A DNA stretch of 64,000 nucleotides. It comes from Euglena gracilis. Lineage: Eukaryota; Euglenida; Euglenophyceae; Euglenales. The translations under genes were made by a program, and so were the position numbers. The notes under the pieces were generated by a model. That model did not search any database. It had not been told where the DNA came from and saw only the letters and a list, made by a program, of their open reading frames with translations. Position 1 is the stretch's first letter. The number at the start of each line of letters is the position of its first letter. This document shows positions 9,728-20,117 of this stretch, piece by piece. The DNA is taken from positions 27,838,032 through 27,902,031 of the forward strand of contig CP154955.1 of the NCBI GenBank assembly GCA_039621445.1, given 5' to 3'.

Positions 9728-11422
9728 ATCTGGGGCAGCCCTGACATCCTGCAGGTACCACCAAAACGGTGTGACGGGAAAAGCTGCAAAAACCTGGACC
9801 CGAACGGTGGAGGTCACCTGGTGAAACTCAGCAACAAACACAACATTCCAGCCTTCAAAAAATTTAGGATCCCAGAACAACTGGTCCAGGACCTGGCGGG
9901 GTTCCACGAACGGCTACGGCAAACAAGCCAAGCCCAGGCCGCGCAGCAACAACCGCTGCAGCAGCCCAGCCCTGCCCAGACTGCACGACAAAACATGCTC
10001 TCACAGCCCAGCGCAGAACTGACAGGTCAACAGCCAAACCCAGATTCAACTGACAAAACAGAACCATACCAAAACATTCGGCTTCCAAAACGACTGTGTG
10101 AACCGGTGTCCAAACTCCTGCTGGGGCAGGTCATCAGCAGAAAGAAAGCAAAGCAACTCCTCATCGAAGTCCGTGCTGTGTTGCCGGACGGCAAAAACAT
10201 GTTCCTACAGGCCATAATTGACACGGGAGCACAGGCAAACCTGGTAAAAAAGAACCTGATTCCACAACAAAACTGCAGACGTTCGCAAAAACCCTTGGCC
10301 CTGATCACAGCGGACAGAACAAGGATGAAAGGAGGACTACACGAAGTCACACTGGAACTGCAGTTTTCATCACGGGTGCACAACACGGACAGAACAAGGG
10401 AGTGGTCGACCATTGGAACATTCCATGACGCTGACATCCAAGTGGATGCCATCCTCGGGTATCCGTGGATCGAACAACACCAACTGGGGGTTTTTCCACA
10501 CCTACAATCACTGGCCCTCATAGGTGAACCACTGCGGCTGCTGTCCAGTTGGCACCAGCTGAAGGAACAAAAACACAGGGAACGGAAAATACACCAACTT
10601 CAGAAAAACATCTCAGAGGTTCGAGCCATGAATTTGCAGATTCCTGCTGTAGCGGTCCAGGACGAGGAAAAACTGTTCGAAGACCAAACAACGCTGGAAA
10701 CCCCGGCAAAACAACTTCAGAAATCGGCAAATAAATCTGACAGGGTCCACGGTATTGTGGTGGTGCCAGAAGGACAGGAAACACAAGGCGAAAGGGGGGT
10801 TGAACTGGTGAAAAAACTGCGGCAGGACTATGAAGGAGTGGTCTTGCGAGACAAAATCTACCCAGACCACCCAGAATGCGGACCACTGGGTTATGGGAAG
10901 ATCGAGCTGAAACCTGGAACAGTGGCAAAAAAGCAAAGACCCATCCACATGACAGGAGAACGCCGACAGGCACTGATCGACATGGTGGACGAATGGATCA
11001 GCGACCTGAAAGTGGAAGACGGGAGGAGTGACTGGTCCAGCCCCACGTTCGTGGTGGCCAAAAAAGGTGGAAAATGGAGAGTGGTGGTGGATTTCAGAGC
11101 ACTGAACGAGGCAACAATCACAGACGCCCATCCCCTCCCTAGGATAGAAGACATCCTAGTTCAACAAGGACAACGGGCCATGTACAGTGTACTGGCCCTG
11201 AAAGACGCTTTCCACCAGGTACCACTGAAAAAAGAGTCCAGACCCTACACCTGCTGCAGCACACCTAAGGGAACAAAACAGTGGAGAGTGGTGGTCATGG
11301 GAATGAAAAACGGTGTACCGATTTTCCAGAGGGTGATCGAGTACTGCCTGGAGGAGGTACAGGACATTGCAAACCCTTACGTGGACGACATAATCGTAGG
11401 AACCATGTGGCAGGGAACTGAA
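9728..11422 (+). pseudogene. pol: Protease and reverse transcriptase (N-terminal part) of element C
   Basis: Same frame as the cytosine methyltransferase, separated only by TGA 9725. The protease motif IIDTGAQANL lies near 10216, with a flap-like ITADRTRMKGG segment after it. Reverse transcriptase follows: fingers (GKWRVVVDFRALNEA near 11070), LALKDAFHQV with the first catalytic Asp, and the active site YVDD near 11380. The frame stops at TAA 11423-11425 just past the active site, where D has a sense codon. It would copy the element RNA into DNA; the stop disables this copy as written. Confidence 0.8.
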
Positions 11423-12585
11423 TAAAAAACCCTCGAACAACACAACAAGTACATCAGAAGGGTGATGGAGGCACTGAAAAAAACAGCAGCACGTGGCAGA
11501 CATCAAGAAATGCAAATTTTTCGTGAAAGAGGTGTAATTCTGTGGACACGTGCTGGGAGGTGGACAACGAAAACCAGCACCTGGGAAACTGATGGCCTTG
11601 GAAAAATGGGAGGAACCAAAAACGGTCACTGCCCTGCGGGCATTCCTGGGATTCACAAATTACTACGCCTCATACATACCAGGGTACGCGGAATTGGCTG
11701 CAGACCTGATGGAAAAACTGAAAGTGAAAAGGGGACAAGGAAAGAAAGGAAGCACGACACCTGTGTTTTTCGGTGAAAAAGAAAGAACAGCCTTCCAGAC
11801 CATCAAAGAAAAACTGCTCGGAAGCCTGAAACTGCAAACAGTGAACCCGGACAAACCGTTCATACTCAGGGTGGATGCAAGTGTCATAGCCGTAGGCGCG
11901 CCTCTGGAACTATTTGCGGAGGACACTGCAGAAAAAACCAGACCCAACAACAGCCATGACCAAAAAAACAGCACCCGTAGCTTTCTGTTCACGAAAACTG
12001 ACACCTGGGCAGGTTCGCTCGTGGTCTCCTAGGGAGAAGGAGACCTACGCAGTGATCCTGGCCCTGCAAAAATGGGCTTCCTAGATAGGAATGCAACCGG
12101 TACTGGTGTTGACAGATCACAAGTCCATTGAGGCATGGGCAACGGAGGCGCTGGACACCCCCAGTGGACCAGCTGGACGTAGGGCTATGTGGCACGAACT
12201 GCTTTCACGGTTCGACAAAACCGTAGCATACGTACCTGGCAAAGACAACACGGTCGCCGATGCCTTGAGTAGGTGGGCCTACCCCGCCTCACAGGCGGGC
12301 GCCGATGTGAGTATCCATGGGAGTGAGGAGGACGACCGACTCATGAAGGAAATCATCAAACAGGAGGAAAAGGAACAGAAAACTTGTATGGTGATCAACG
12401 TTGCAGACCTGACACAGGCACAAAAAGAATTTCAAGAACCCGTCACTGTGGCTGTCACAACAAGGGAGGAAGCCAAAGTGGGTGAAGATTCACCCACAGT
12501 GCCTGGTTCAACGGTAAACGGTGACACCCCTCAAAAAATTCAAAAACACCTCAAAAACCTGCAAAAACGACACCGAAATGGGTGA
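11423..12585 (+). pseudogene. pol: RT thumb/connection and RNase H of element C
   Basis: Continues pol after TAA 11423 with a frame change near 11478, another TAA near 11535, and TAG at about 12082-12084 where D has a Trp codon. Recognisable blocks are FCGHVLGGG, TVTALRAFLGFTNYYASY, then RNase H: LRVDAS (Asp), a P-R-E-K-E-T-Y-A segment (Glu), LTDHKS (Asp) and DNTVADALSRW (Asp). All four RNase H catalytic acids are present in the decayed frame. The C-terminal part beyond DALSRW is a Glu/Lys-rich linker toward integrase. Confidence 0.75.
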
Positions 12586-12788
12586 AGGAAATGATGGTGA
12601 AGGAAAAGATGGTGGTGGAACCAAGTGAAAAACTGGCTTAGAAAACCCCAAGGGAGACCACGGATGAGGCGGGAAACCTGATCCGACCAGACCAACACAA
12701 AAACGAATCCCCAGAAAATTCAAGCACGGCCGAGGGACAATCCACTGAGGAAGACCCACCAAGGCGAAGACCCCTGGAAGAGGACCCT
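12586..12788 (+). other. Linker between RNase H and integrase in element C
   Basis: No conserved domain. Translated in mixed frames it is Glu/Pro/Thr-rich, like the linker before integrase in D (about 44100-44480). Probably disordered linker sequence broken by indels. Confidence 0.4.
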
Positions 12789-13886
12789 GTGGAACCCCTA
12801 ACAACAACAGACTCAACAAAACAACAGGACGCGCAAGGTGCGTCATCCTCAACGGGGACACCCGTTGGACCTCCATCAATGGGAGTGCACGCCCCGGAGC
12901 TTCAACAGGGGGAAGCGAAAGGGGTGATGGACAGGGAATGGAAGAACGAGTACGAACGTTGCCCAAGGTGGGGACCTGTGCTCAAGAACCTGAAGGAAAC
13001 GGGGTTCATAAACTGGCCTGACGTGTACCGATTCGACAGCGGCAGGCTGTACAAAAACGGTCTCCTATGTGTACCAAGTGGGTTGACTGGAAACGTAATT
13101 CGGGAACATCACGAAACAGCCGGGCACCCAGGGTCAGCCCGACTGTGGGACCAGATGGGAAGGTGGTTTACATTTGCAGACCACCAGGATGCAAAAAAAC
13201 TGACAGGCAAAATGATGACCATGTGTGAAACCTGCCAAGCAACAGAACCCGGCCACCTACCATACAACTTCCCCGTTGAACCGACACCAATTCCTGCACA
13301 CCTGATGGACAGCGTTGCCATCGATTTGTTCTCCCTACCTGAAACGACCTTCGAAGGGAAGAAGTACGACACGTGTGCGTTGTGTGTGGACAGGCTGAGT
13401 GGGTGGATGGTTGCAACCCCCCACCTGGCTAAGGGACTCACAGCGGAAAAGGATGGAAAGGAAATGTACAAACAGTGGGGAATTTTTGGGATACCCTCGG
13501 TGGTGAGCTCCGACCGGGGCTCCCACTTTACAGCCGGTTGGTGGAAAACACTGCGCGCTGCCCACGGGGTCCGTGTGGCGTACGGGCAGGCATACCACCA
13601 CCAAGCCAACGGACGGGCTGAGGTAGCGGGTCAACAAGTCCTCCGAAAACTGGCAAAACTGGATGCTGAAAAAGGGGTACCCTGGGTTGAACTCCTACCG
13701 AAAGACTTGAGGGCTTTACACGACGTCCCGGGTGAAACAGGATTGTCACCGTACGAAATTGTGTTTGGCAGGCACAGACCGTTGGCGGGATTACCATACC
13801 AACCACAAAAGGAAGCGTCAGGGGCCTCAACGTTCTTGGAAAGGATGACGGAACAAGAACAGTGGGTGAGCCTGGTCCTGAACTAA
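12789..13886 (+). CDS. pol: Integrase of element C
   Basis: Uninterrupted ~365-codon frame. An HHCC zinc-binding domain is visible (HETAGH ... CETC), with the Ty3-type G-H-P-G-S-A-R-L-W segment. The catalytic triad follows: Asp in SVAIDLFSL, Asp in SSDRGSHFTAGWW, and Glu in QANGRAEVAGQ about 36 residues later, the DD(35)E pattern. The GLSPYEIVFGR block is typical of gypsy integrases. It would insert the cDNA into the genome. The frame ends at TAA just before the C-terminal region, which continues in another frame from 13916. Confidence 0.85.
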   Translation: MEPLTTTDSTKQQDAQGASSSTGTPVGPPSMGVHAPELQQGEAKGVMDREWKNEYERCPRWGPVLKNLKETGFINWPDVYRFDSGRLYKNGLLCVPSGLTGNVIREHHETAGHPGSARLWDQMGRWFTFADHQDAKKLTGKMMTMCETCQATEPGHLPYNFPVEPTPIPAHLMDSVAIDLFSLPETTFEGKKYDTCALCVDRLSGWMVATPHLAKGLTAEKDGKEMYKQWGIFGIPSVVSSDRGSHFTAGWWKTLRAAHGVRVAYGQAYHHQANGRAEVAGQQVLRKLAKLDAEKGVPWVELLPKDLRALHDVPGETGLSPYEIVFGRHRPLAGLPYQPQKEASGASTFLERMTEQEQWVSLVLN

Positions 13887-13915
13887 AAACAACGTGAACG
13901 GGCTGAAATGAAACT

Positions 13916-14403
13916 GTGAACCGAAAACGCAGAGAACCACCTGCCTTGGAAATAGGTTCCAAAGTCTGGTATCAACCCGAAAGACAACCTGGTACCGACA
14001 AACTCGAACCGAAGTGGAAAGGACCGGCGGTGGTGTTGGAACGGGTAGGAGAACACTCCTACGTGGTTGAACTACGACCTGGAAACCGACAACCTGCCCA
14101 CAGTTCACAACTCAAACCCCACGTGGAGGACCTCTACAACACAACCCCCTCTACTTTTAGTCGGGCAAGGCGCAGGAGTTGGAGGTCGGACCTGACGAGT
14201 GGGAGGTTGAAAAACTTCCGAACCACCGCAGAAAAGACGTAAAACTTCAATTTTTGATTCAGTTTAAAAACTGGGACCCATCTAATACTCAGTGGGAACC
14301 CCTGAACCACTTCTTCCTCCGAACCAACAAAGATGTGGTCCAATATTGCAAGAAACGGGACCTGGCTGTGGATGTGAGAGAGTTGCTTGATGGGATGGAG
14401 TGA
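13916..14403 (+). pseudogene. Integrase C-terminal region and chromodomain of element C
   Basis: The first frame (13916-14160) has the GPY/F-like module: GSKVWYQPER, PKWKGPAVVLERVGEHSYVV. After a frame change near 14165 the chromodomain follows: DEWEVEKLPNHR, then an F-L-I-Q-F-K-N-W aromatic strand, NTQWEP, and a helix ending at TGA 14401. It aligns with the D chromodomain (DEWITEEILSHRK ... KWKGSDKVTWEP). Chromodomains on integrase bind modified histone tails and bias insertion toward particular chromatin. Confidence 0.75.
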
Positions 14404-14435
14404 CGCATGTCGCAAACCCCTGCGCTCTCTCACAG

Positions 14436-14918
14436 ATGCCGCACGTCGCCACCCCCAACGACAGCGTCACAAACCCCAACCCTACCACCCACACCAACCT
14501 CGACCAGCCCCCTTCACCATCCCCACCATACTACCCCCACCCCTATGTGCCCTTGAGGCTCAACTTCCTTCCCCCCTGTGCCTCCGAACATCAACACCAA
14601 CCCAAACGAGGCCACCCCCACCACCATACCGCCCCCCACCTCCATACCAACCCCCACGACAACCCTCACCTCAACACCCTCAAGAGCCTCCACAGCCACC
14701 CCCAAAGCGGAGCCCCAGCCAGAACCCCCCACAGCCAGAGCCACCGAGCACTCCGCGACGGCGGAGGCGCTCAGTCTGCTCCAGCCCGGGCAGTTTCCGG
14801 GGGGTATCGCTGCCCCTGGACAGCCCCCCCGCAACACCCCCACACAGTCCACGACCCCCCTCACCGCAGCCCAAGCCCCCCACCGACGACAACCTCCCCA
14901 GGAAACGGTGGTGGGTAG
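14436..14918 (+). CDS. Proline-rich 3' ORF of element C
   Basis: Starts at an ATG directly after a splice-acceptor-like CTCTCTCACAG (AG at 14434-14435), 32 bases past the chromodomain stop. The ~160 residues are Pro/His/Thr/Ser-rich with no recognised domain. All three plus frames are open here because the DNA is extremely C-rich and T-poor, so the coding frame is uncertain. Element D has an ORF at the same place also preceded by pyrimidines and CAG, which supports a 3' gene made from a spliced subgenomic RNA. Confidence 0.35.
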   Translation: MPHVATPNDSVTNPNPTTHTNLDQPPSPSPPYYPHPYVPLRLNFLPPCASEHQHQPKRGHPHHHTAPHLHTNPHDNPHLNTLKSLHSHPQSGAPARTPHSQSHRALRDGGGAQSAPARAVSGGYRCPWTAPPQHPHTVHDPPHRSPSPPPTTTSPGNGGG

Positions 14919-15518
14919 CGGAGTTGCTGGACCTGTAACGGGTGACCCCCCTACCTGCAAGGCGCGGGTGCCCCTACGGGCCCCGTCTGTATACTCAAAG
15001 CCTTGCGGTGGGACCCGAAAACATTTGACAAACCTGAAATGGATTTCACGACCGAACTTCCGAGCTGGTTTGCAACCTTAACCTCTATCGACTTGGATCG
15101 ACTTGAACCTGTACACCACTGACAAACCTGCCTGACTCAAAACGACAAAACGGGCCTGGGCAGCCCCCCCTGGCCAGCCCACCTGAACCTGAACCGCTGG
15201 CCAGCTCAACTCGAACCAGCCCAACGGACCTGAACAAGACCCGACCCGACCCGAATTCACTGACCTCAAGCGCCTCTCTTTTGCCAATCAATCCATTCTT
15301 CAATTCTTCATGGTTGTTGTAGTTGGTTGGGACCTCCACGTGGAGAACAAACCTTCCCCCGCTGGACTTGGCCTAAAAAAAACAAAACACAGCCCCCAAC
15401 CCCGACCGTAGCAGCCAGCCAAAACTGGGCAAACGGTGGAATGGGAACCTGACTTTGACCCAAAAACGCAGACCTGGCCGACCCCGGGCCACCGGCCTCG
15501 GGGGGGGGGGGGGCGAGG
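14919..15518 (+). other. C-rich noncoding DNA downstream of element C
   Basis: No supported gene. It is C/A-rich with TCGACTTGGATCGACTTGAACC-like and CCTGAACC-like short repeats, and ends in a long G run beside the B insertion. It could be the beginning of a 3' LTR of C or its 3' untranslated region; no LTR mate is visible to decide. Confidence 0.3.
15514..15518. repeat. Target-site duplication of element B, left copy
   Basis: CGAGG, repeated at 24159-24163 on the other side of the element. The next base (A) also matches, so a 6-bp duplication with an LTR one base shorter is possible. Confidence 0.75.
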
Positions 15519-15940
15519 AGTGTACGTCCCCTGACTCTATTCCCACTGCCTGTCGGCCTACTTACACCCTCCCGTGGGAACAGAACCAGGAGAGTAACAA
15601 AAAAGAAAAGTCTTTCACTTAACTATTAGTTTTTATTGCCTTTGGGCTTATGCAGAGCACAAGGCAAACCAGGTGTGATTTTGGAACTTCAGTTCCAGTA
15701 GTGTTCTCCTATCGGAGTTCAAACCTTCAAATCTTTGATTTGCCCTTTCGGGCTGATGAAACACAAAGCAAAACAATACCACCTGTGAAGAGAAAGGCAG
15801 ATCCGAGATAGGATAGGCTATTCCTAATTCTGCAACTTGTATTGCAGAACTTGGAATAGTACTATACTATCTGGCATAACATTGTACATTCTGCAGTCTG
15901 CTGCTATGCACAGTGCCATGTTCATGCTGCCTGGTACACA
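15519..15940 (-). repeat. 3' LTR of element B
   Basis: On the minus strand begins TGTGTACCAGG and ends ACGTACACT; the terminal inverted hexamer is GTGTAC/GTACAC. Identical by eye to 23737-24158. It holds an AATAAA polyadenylation signal on the minus strand (15632-15637). Confidence 0.9.
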
Positions 15941-15950
15941 TCCCCCTTCC
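15941..15950 (-). promoter_or_regulatory. Polypurine tract of element B
   Basis: Minus-strand GGAAGGGGGA directly before the 3' LTR start, equivalent to GAGAGGGGGA in element A. Confidence 0.7.
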
Positions 15951-18900
15951 AGGGCTTTGCCCGATTTCCTTACTGGACCAGGCCAGCAAGGATTCAAGCA
16001 TAGCTCTAAGACTGAGGAAGGTACACCAGGAAAGCATATCTTGGGTCTGCTTCTCCATCACAAGGTTGCTAAACCAAAAAGGGAAGGAAGAGAGGGGAAC
16101 CCAACAACCCAAAACGCGCAAAAGAGGTTATCCGCTTATGCGGCTAACTACTTATTGCGGTAAAGGGGTGGAAGTGGAAGAGCCCATTGGAAAATGGGGC
16201 TGGAAGGTTTCCATTCCAGAAAGTGCCATCCGCCCGGTTTGGGGTTGTGCCTATGACACGCGGGGAGGTCTCATTCCGTAATCGGAAAAGATTGAAGGGT
16301 AGGGTGTGGAAGGAGGGGGCACCTGGCCAGTCATACCTGACCAGGGAGGAAAGCCTATTTACAAAACCAACTGCCGGCGACAGCGATTTTGCCCGGGGGG
16401 GAAAGGGGAGAGGAGTGGGGGGCTGGTCTAAAGACCTTACAAAGAATTTTAGCTGTCTGGCAGTCTTATTGGGGCCTTAAGGCCGAAAAGTAACAACTTT
16501 GGAACTATTATTACGGTGTGCGCGCTGTGCGCTGTGCGTCTTCTTAATGGCGGCCTATACCGCTGGGGAAGACTTCGCAGCGCGGCACGGACACGATGTT
16601 GCCGATGGGGTATCCCCAGAGGCGCATACCTCAGAATAGCGGGCAGTAGCCCTAAAAACTGTAGATTTGGCAGTTGTGCCTTGGGTGTGCAGCCTGTAGG
16701 CTGAAGGGTTGGCATTAGCCAAAAATAATTGGGGGGTAGGCTTTATCGCCCAGAAACCTTGCCTTGCGGAATATGCATGGCACAAAAATACTACTGGGTG
16801 TATACCCGAATCAAAATAATTCGGCATATTGCCAAAACATCATACTGAGGTGCACAACCGCAGAAAAATTTCGGAATTGTGGCAGGCTGCTGCCAATTCA
16901 CATAACAACTGTGGTTGGTGTGGCTTATACCACTTTGAAAAACCGCAAATGAAATGTGAATGCACATAAAAGAATGGAACATTGTTCCAGTGCGGTGAAA
17001 TTCATCACAAAAACTGGATTTCACCATTTTTGAGAAACCTTGCAGAATGACACCATTGGTGTTGCACATGATGACCTTTGGGTCTTCCGAATTATATCGG
17101 TAAGGGGATCCCACTGAATGAAGTGGGGGGGTCCGAATTATATCGGTAAGGGGGTCCCACTGAATAAAGTGGGGGGGGGGTGGGGCAAGAATGCCGTTAG
17201 TGTGGTAAGCAGAAAAAAATACTGCAAATATGACAAAATCTCATCATTTGTGACTATGTCACTGAGAAATACTGACTTTTGTCAGATTTTTAGGGAAATC
17301 CCTATCAGGATTTAGGGCAGAAATGCAGATTCTGCGTCGAGAATTGCATTTTTGCCACCAAAAGTGCAACTTTGTTGCATTTTGAGTCATTTAAGACTGC
17401 AAATTTGCCAAGTGCACATAGTGCTTGTTGAGAGTGTCCAATAACACTGCATGTTTGTTGTTTTACAGCTTTTGGGATTTGGATGTCTAATAACACCACA
17501 TCACCCAAAAAGCTGTAAAACTGTGCAAAAATATCGCAAAAAAGCAAAAATACGCTCTAAAATACAAGTAAAACATGTCTATGACATCTTGAGCAAAGGA
17601 AAAATTGCCATTATCAGCATATCCCTTTGCACTCCACTCTGGCATAGTGCCTCATGGTCACTCCCATTAGGGATATGAGTGCCAGAATTGGGAAAAATCA
17701 CCAAAAATTGCAGAAAATCAATGATTTAAATGAGAATTTGCACATAAGTGCTCCTAAAAATGGTTCTAGTGAGTCGAAATGACTCCAAATTGTGGGCTAT
17801 AGCCCTCTGAACTGTACCAGGCCTAATAGCCCATACAGAGGGGGCAATGGGCAGAATGCTGCCAAAGGAGCTTAAAAAGGGCCATTAGCCAAACTGGTAA
17901 CCAATGGTAATTAGCCATCAGAAACGATGTATGGAACAGTATAGAAGCCTTTCAGGCTGATTTGCCAGTCTGGTGCACGATCGTACAAGATCTGGCTCAA
18001 AATATGGCTTTTGGCCAGATTGGCTGGGCTTAATTCAAAATTTCACGATCTCCTCAAATAAGAGTACCGTGTGAAGTTACAGCGATCTGATTGCACCGCC
18101 GGACGGCTCATCTAACGAGCTTTCGAATGAGGGGTAACATGGCCTATCGGCCAGCTACAGGCGCTGAGATACGTCTTTGATCTTTTGCCTGTGTGAGTGA
18201 GCTTTTGCTATAAGCTCCCATAATTTATTCTACAAAGACAACTTTTGGTTTCTATCTCATAGGCACTACTACATACAGTCAAAACCTCATGGCACGAGGT
18301 GCCAGAAATTTTGAAGCTTTTGTGGTGGTTTTGAGGCTATGCCAAAGTGACACTTATGCAAATCTGCATAAAACTAGCCTATTTGGCTTGTTTTGGCCAG
18401 TTCAGCCACTTTCAGCCATGTAATATGGCTTTTTGTGCCATTTTTTGAGGTCCTATGGACTTTTCACTTTATAATATGGATTTGTGGACATTTGGTCCTT
18501 TTGGTCCTTGCATTGTGTGCAAATTGGTCCTATGGACCCAAGGACCACATGGGTAATGGCCCATAGGCCTTGCACATCACAGGGTGTATTGGTCACATAG
18601 ACCTAAGGCTAAGTGGTTAAGTCCACAAAAATGCATGTTTGAATGAATTTTCTTCATTTGAATGAATTTTTGAGGGGGGGGGGCAACTATGTTGCAGATT
18701 TTCTCAAGGAATTCAACTTATTTCCCTATCAGGATTCACTTCTGCAATAAGAAAAAGGCCATTTTGTTCACAAAATAGCTGTTCTTCACAAAGAGGTGCA
18801 AGTTCATGGGAAAAATGCAGTATTTGCAATGTATCCCAAAAACTTATCACACACCTTGTGTTTTTGCAAATAACTTTGAAGTGGGCGCAATTGTGCGCTT

Positions 18901-20117
18901 GAATGCTCAAAACACCTTTGGTGTTCGCCATCAAGTTCGTGGTCAAAGAAGGAGGGATGGCTACTTTTGTTGCTTAAGTAAACCAAATCTGCATTTTGAG
19001 CATGTGGTTTGCAAATCAACAACAAAAATGCCACTGTGAAATATGTACACAAACATCTTTGGGACTTATTCCCAAAAGAATATGGTTGGGTTGGGCAGAT
19101 ACCCATTTGTGAGATATACGCAATTGTGCGAGATTTGCGCTATGCACGGGTGGGGGGGTGTGCGCTATGCGCGATGTGCAAAACAATATGCACGCGATGA
19201 GCGCAATGCGCGTGGGGAGCGCAATATGCGCGGGGGTGTGAGCCACATAGACACGGTGGTTGGGAGCGCCATATAGCGGGGGGGGGTATTATGCGAAAGA
19301 TTTGCGCTATGCGCGAGGGTGGGTGGCGCCATAGGCGCTTGAGTGGAGGACGCCATAGGCGCGGGGGTGGTGGTTAGTTTGGTTTCGGTTATTTCCTTTT
19401 GTGTTTGGTTGTTGGTTGTGTGGAAATTTCTCCTAGAGTGCACACCTTGGGGGGAGGTGCTGAGTAGTGGTCCTTGTCGCGCATGTTGGTCTGGAGGGGG
19501 TGGAGTGTGTAAGAAAAATTGTATGCGAATTTGAGCTGCGGGGGGTGTACAGGATTGTCTGCAATCGACAAACCTGGTGGTAAACGAAAAATGAAAGCAG
19601 CTGGGCGACTACTCGACACCGTTTAAACTTCAGGCCTTAGGGCTTTCGTCTTGAAACCCAGTGAAACGATGGGGGGTTAAGCTACTTGTTACCCCTACCG
19701 CATGTGGAACGTTTGTGGATATGCGGTGGGTAGGGGGAGCACTTTCTCTTTACCCCTGGGTTGAAAACGGTGTTGGTGTTGTAGGAAACGGTATTTCTGT
19801 CATCGAAAACGGTGTGTAAAAGTGATGATTAGTGGGAGTTTTGGGGGGGAAAGAAGTTTGCGGAGCTGTGTGCATTCTTGGAGCGTAAATCCATTCAACC
19901 ACTAGTGACACACATGGGGTATCCCCTAGTGCATCAACAACCGGCAACACAAAACTGTGTATACGTCAAAATTTTGGCAGAATTTTGAGCGGGGACACCG
20001 GAAAATCCTGGAACGATGACCAGAAAGGATACTGGGCAGGGGATGACTAGGGTCATGACTCCTGTCACCTCCTTTCTAGTAGCCTCTGTAGTCCACATTC
20101 CTGGGTTTCGGGTGTCT
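15951..20117 (-). other. Non-coding internal half of element B
   Basis: About 4.2 kb between the gag stop and the polypurine tract with only short ORFs and no protease or polymerase motif. The part nearest the LTR (to about 16600) matches the 3' noncoding region of element A. A ~63-bp tandem duplication containing CCGAATTATATCGG and TCCCACTGAAT lies at 17094-17175. The 17200-18750 part is AT-rich with no gene seen. At 19120-19370 there is a cluster of GCGC-containing near-palindromes (GCGCTATGCGCGA, GCGCAATATGCGCG). It may carry packaging or replication signals in cis. Confidence 0.55.

Larger units (their letters stand above)
6474..15518 (+). mobile_element. Ty3/gypsy chromovirus C with two methyltransferase-like domains
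   Basis: Domain order is gag, basic tail, Dam-like domain, C5-cytosine methyltransferase, aspartic protease, reverse transcriptase, RNase H, integrase, chromodomain and proline-rich ORF. This matches element D over most of its length and places both in one lineage. Pol order PR-RT-RH-IN plus a C-terminal chromodomain is diagnostic of Ty3/gypsy chromoviruses. Its LTRs were not identified: the 5' side abuts element A and the 3' side is cut by element B at 15518/24164. Several substitution stops (TGA 8142, TGA 9725, TAA 11423, TAG near 12084) and frameshifts mark it as decayed. Confidence 0.85.

Noticed and set aside
14387-15081. Three overlapping proline-rich ORFs after the C chromodomain as three genes
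   Set aside because: All frames are open only because the DNA is very C-rich and T-poor. I kept just the frame following an acceptor-like AG, at low confidence.
19120-19370. GCGC near-palindromes in element B as a replication origin
   Set aside because: Only short imperfect repeats; nothing specific to an origin and the segment lies inside the noncoding half of a retrotransposon.
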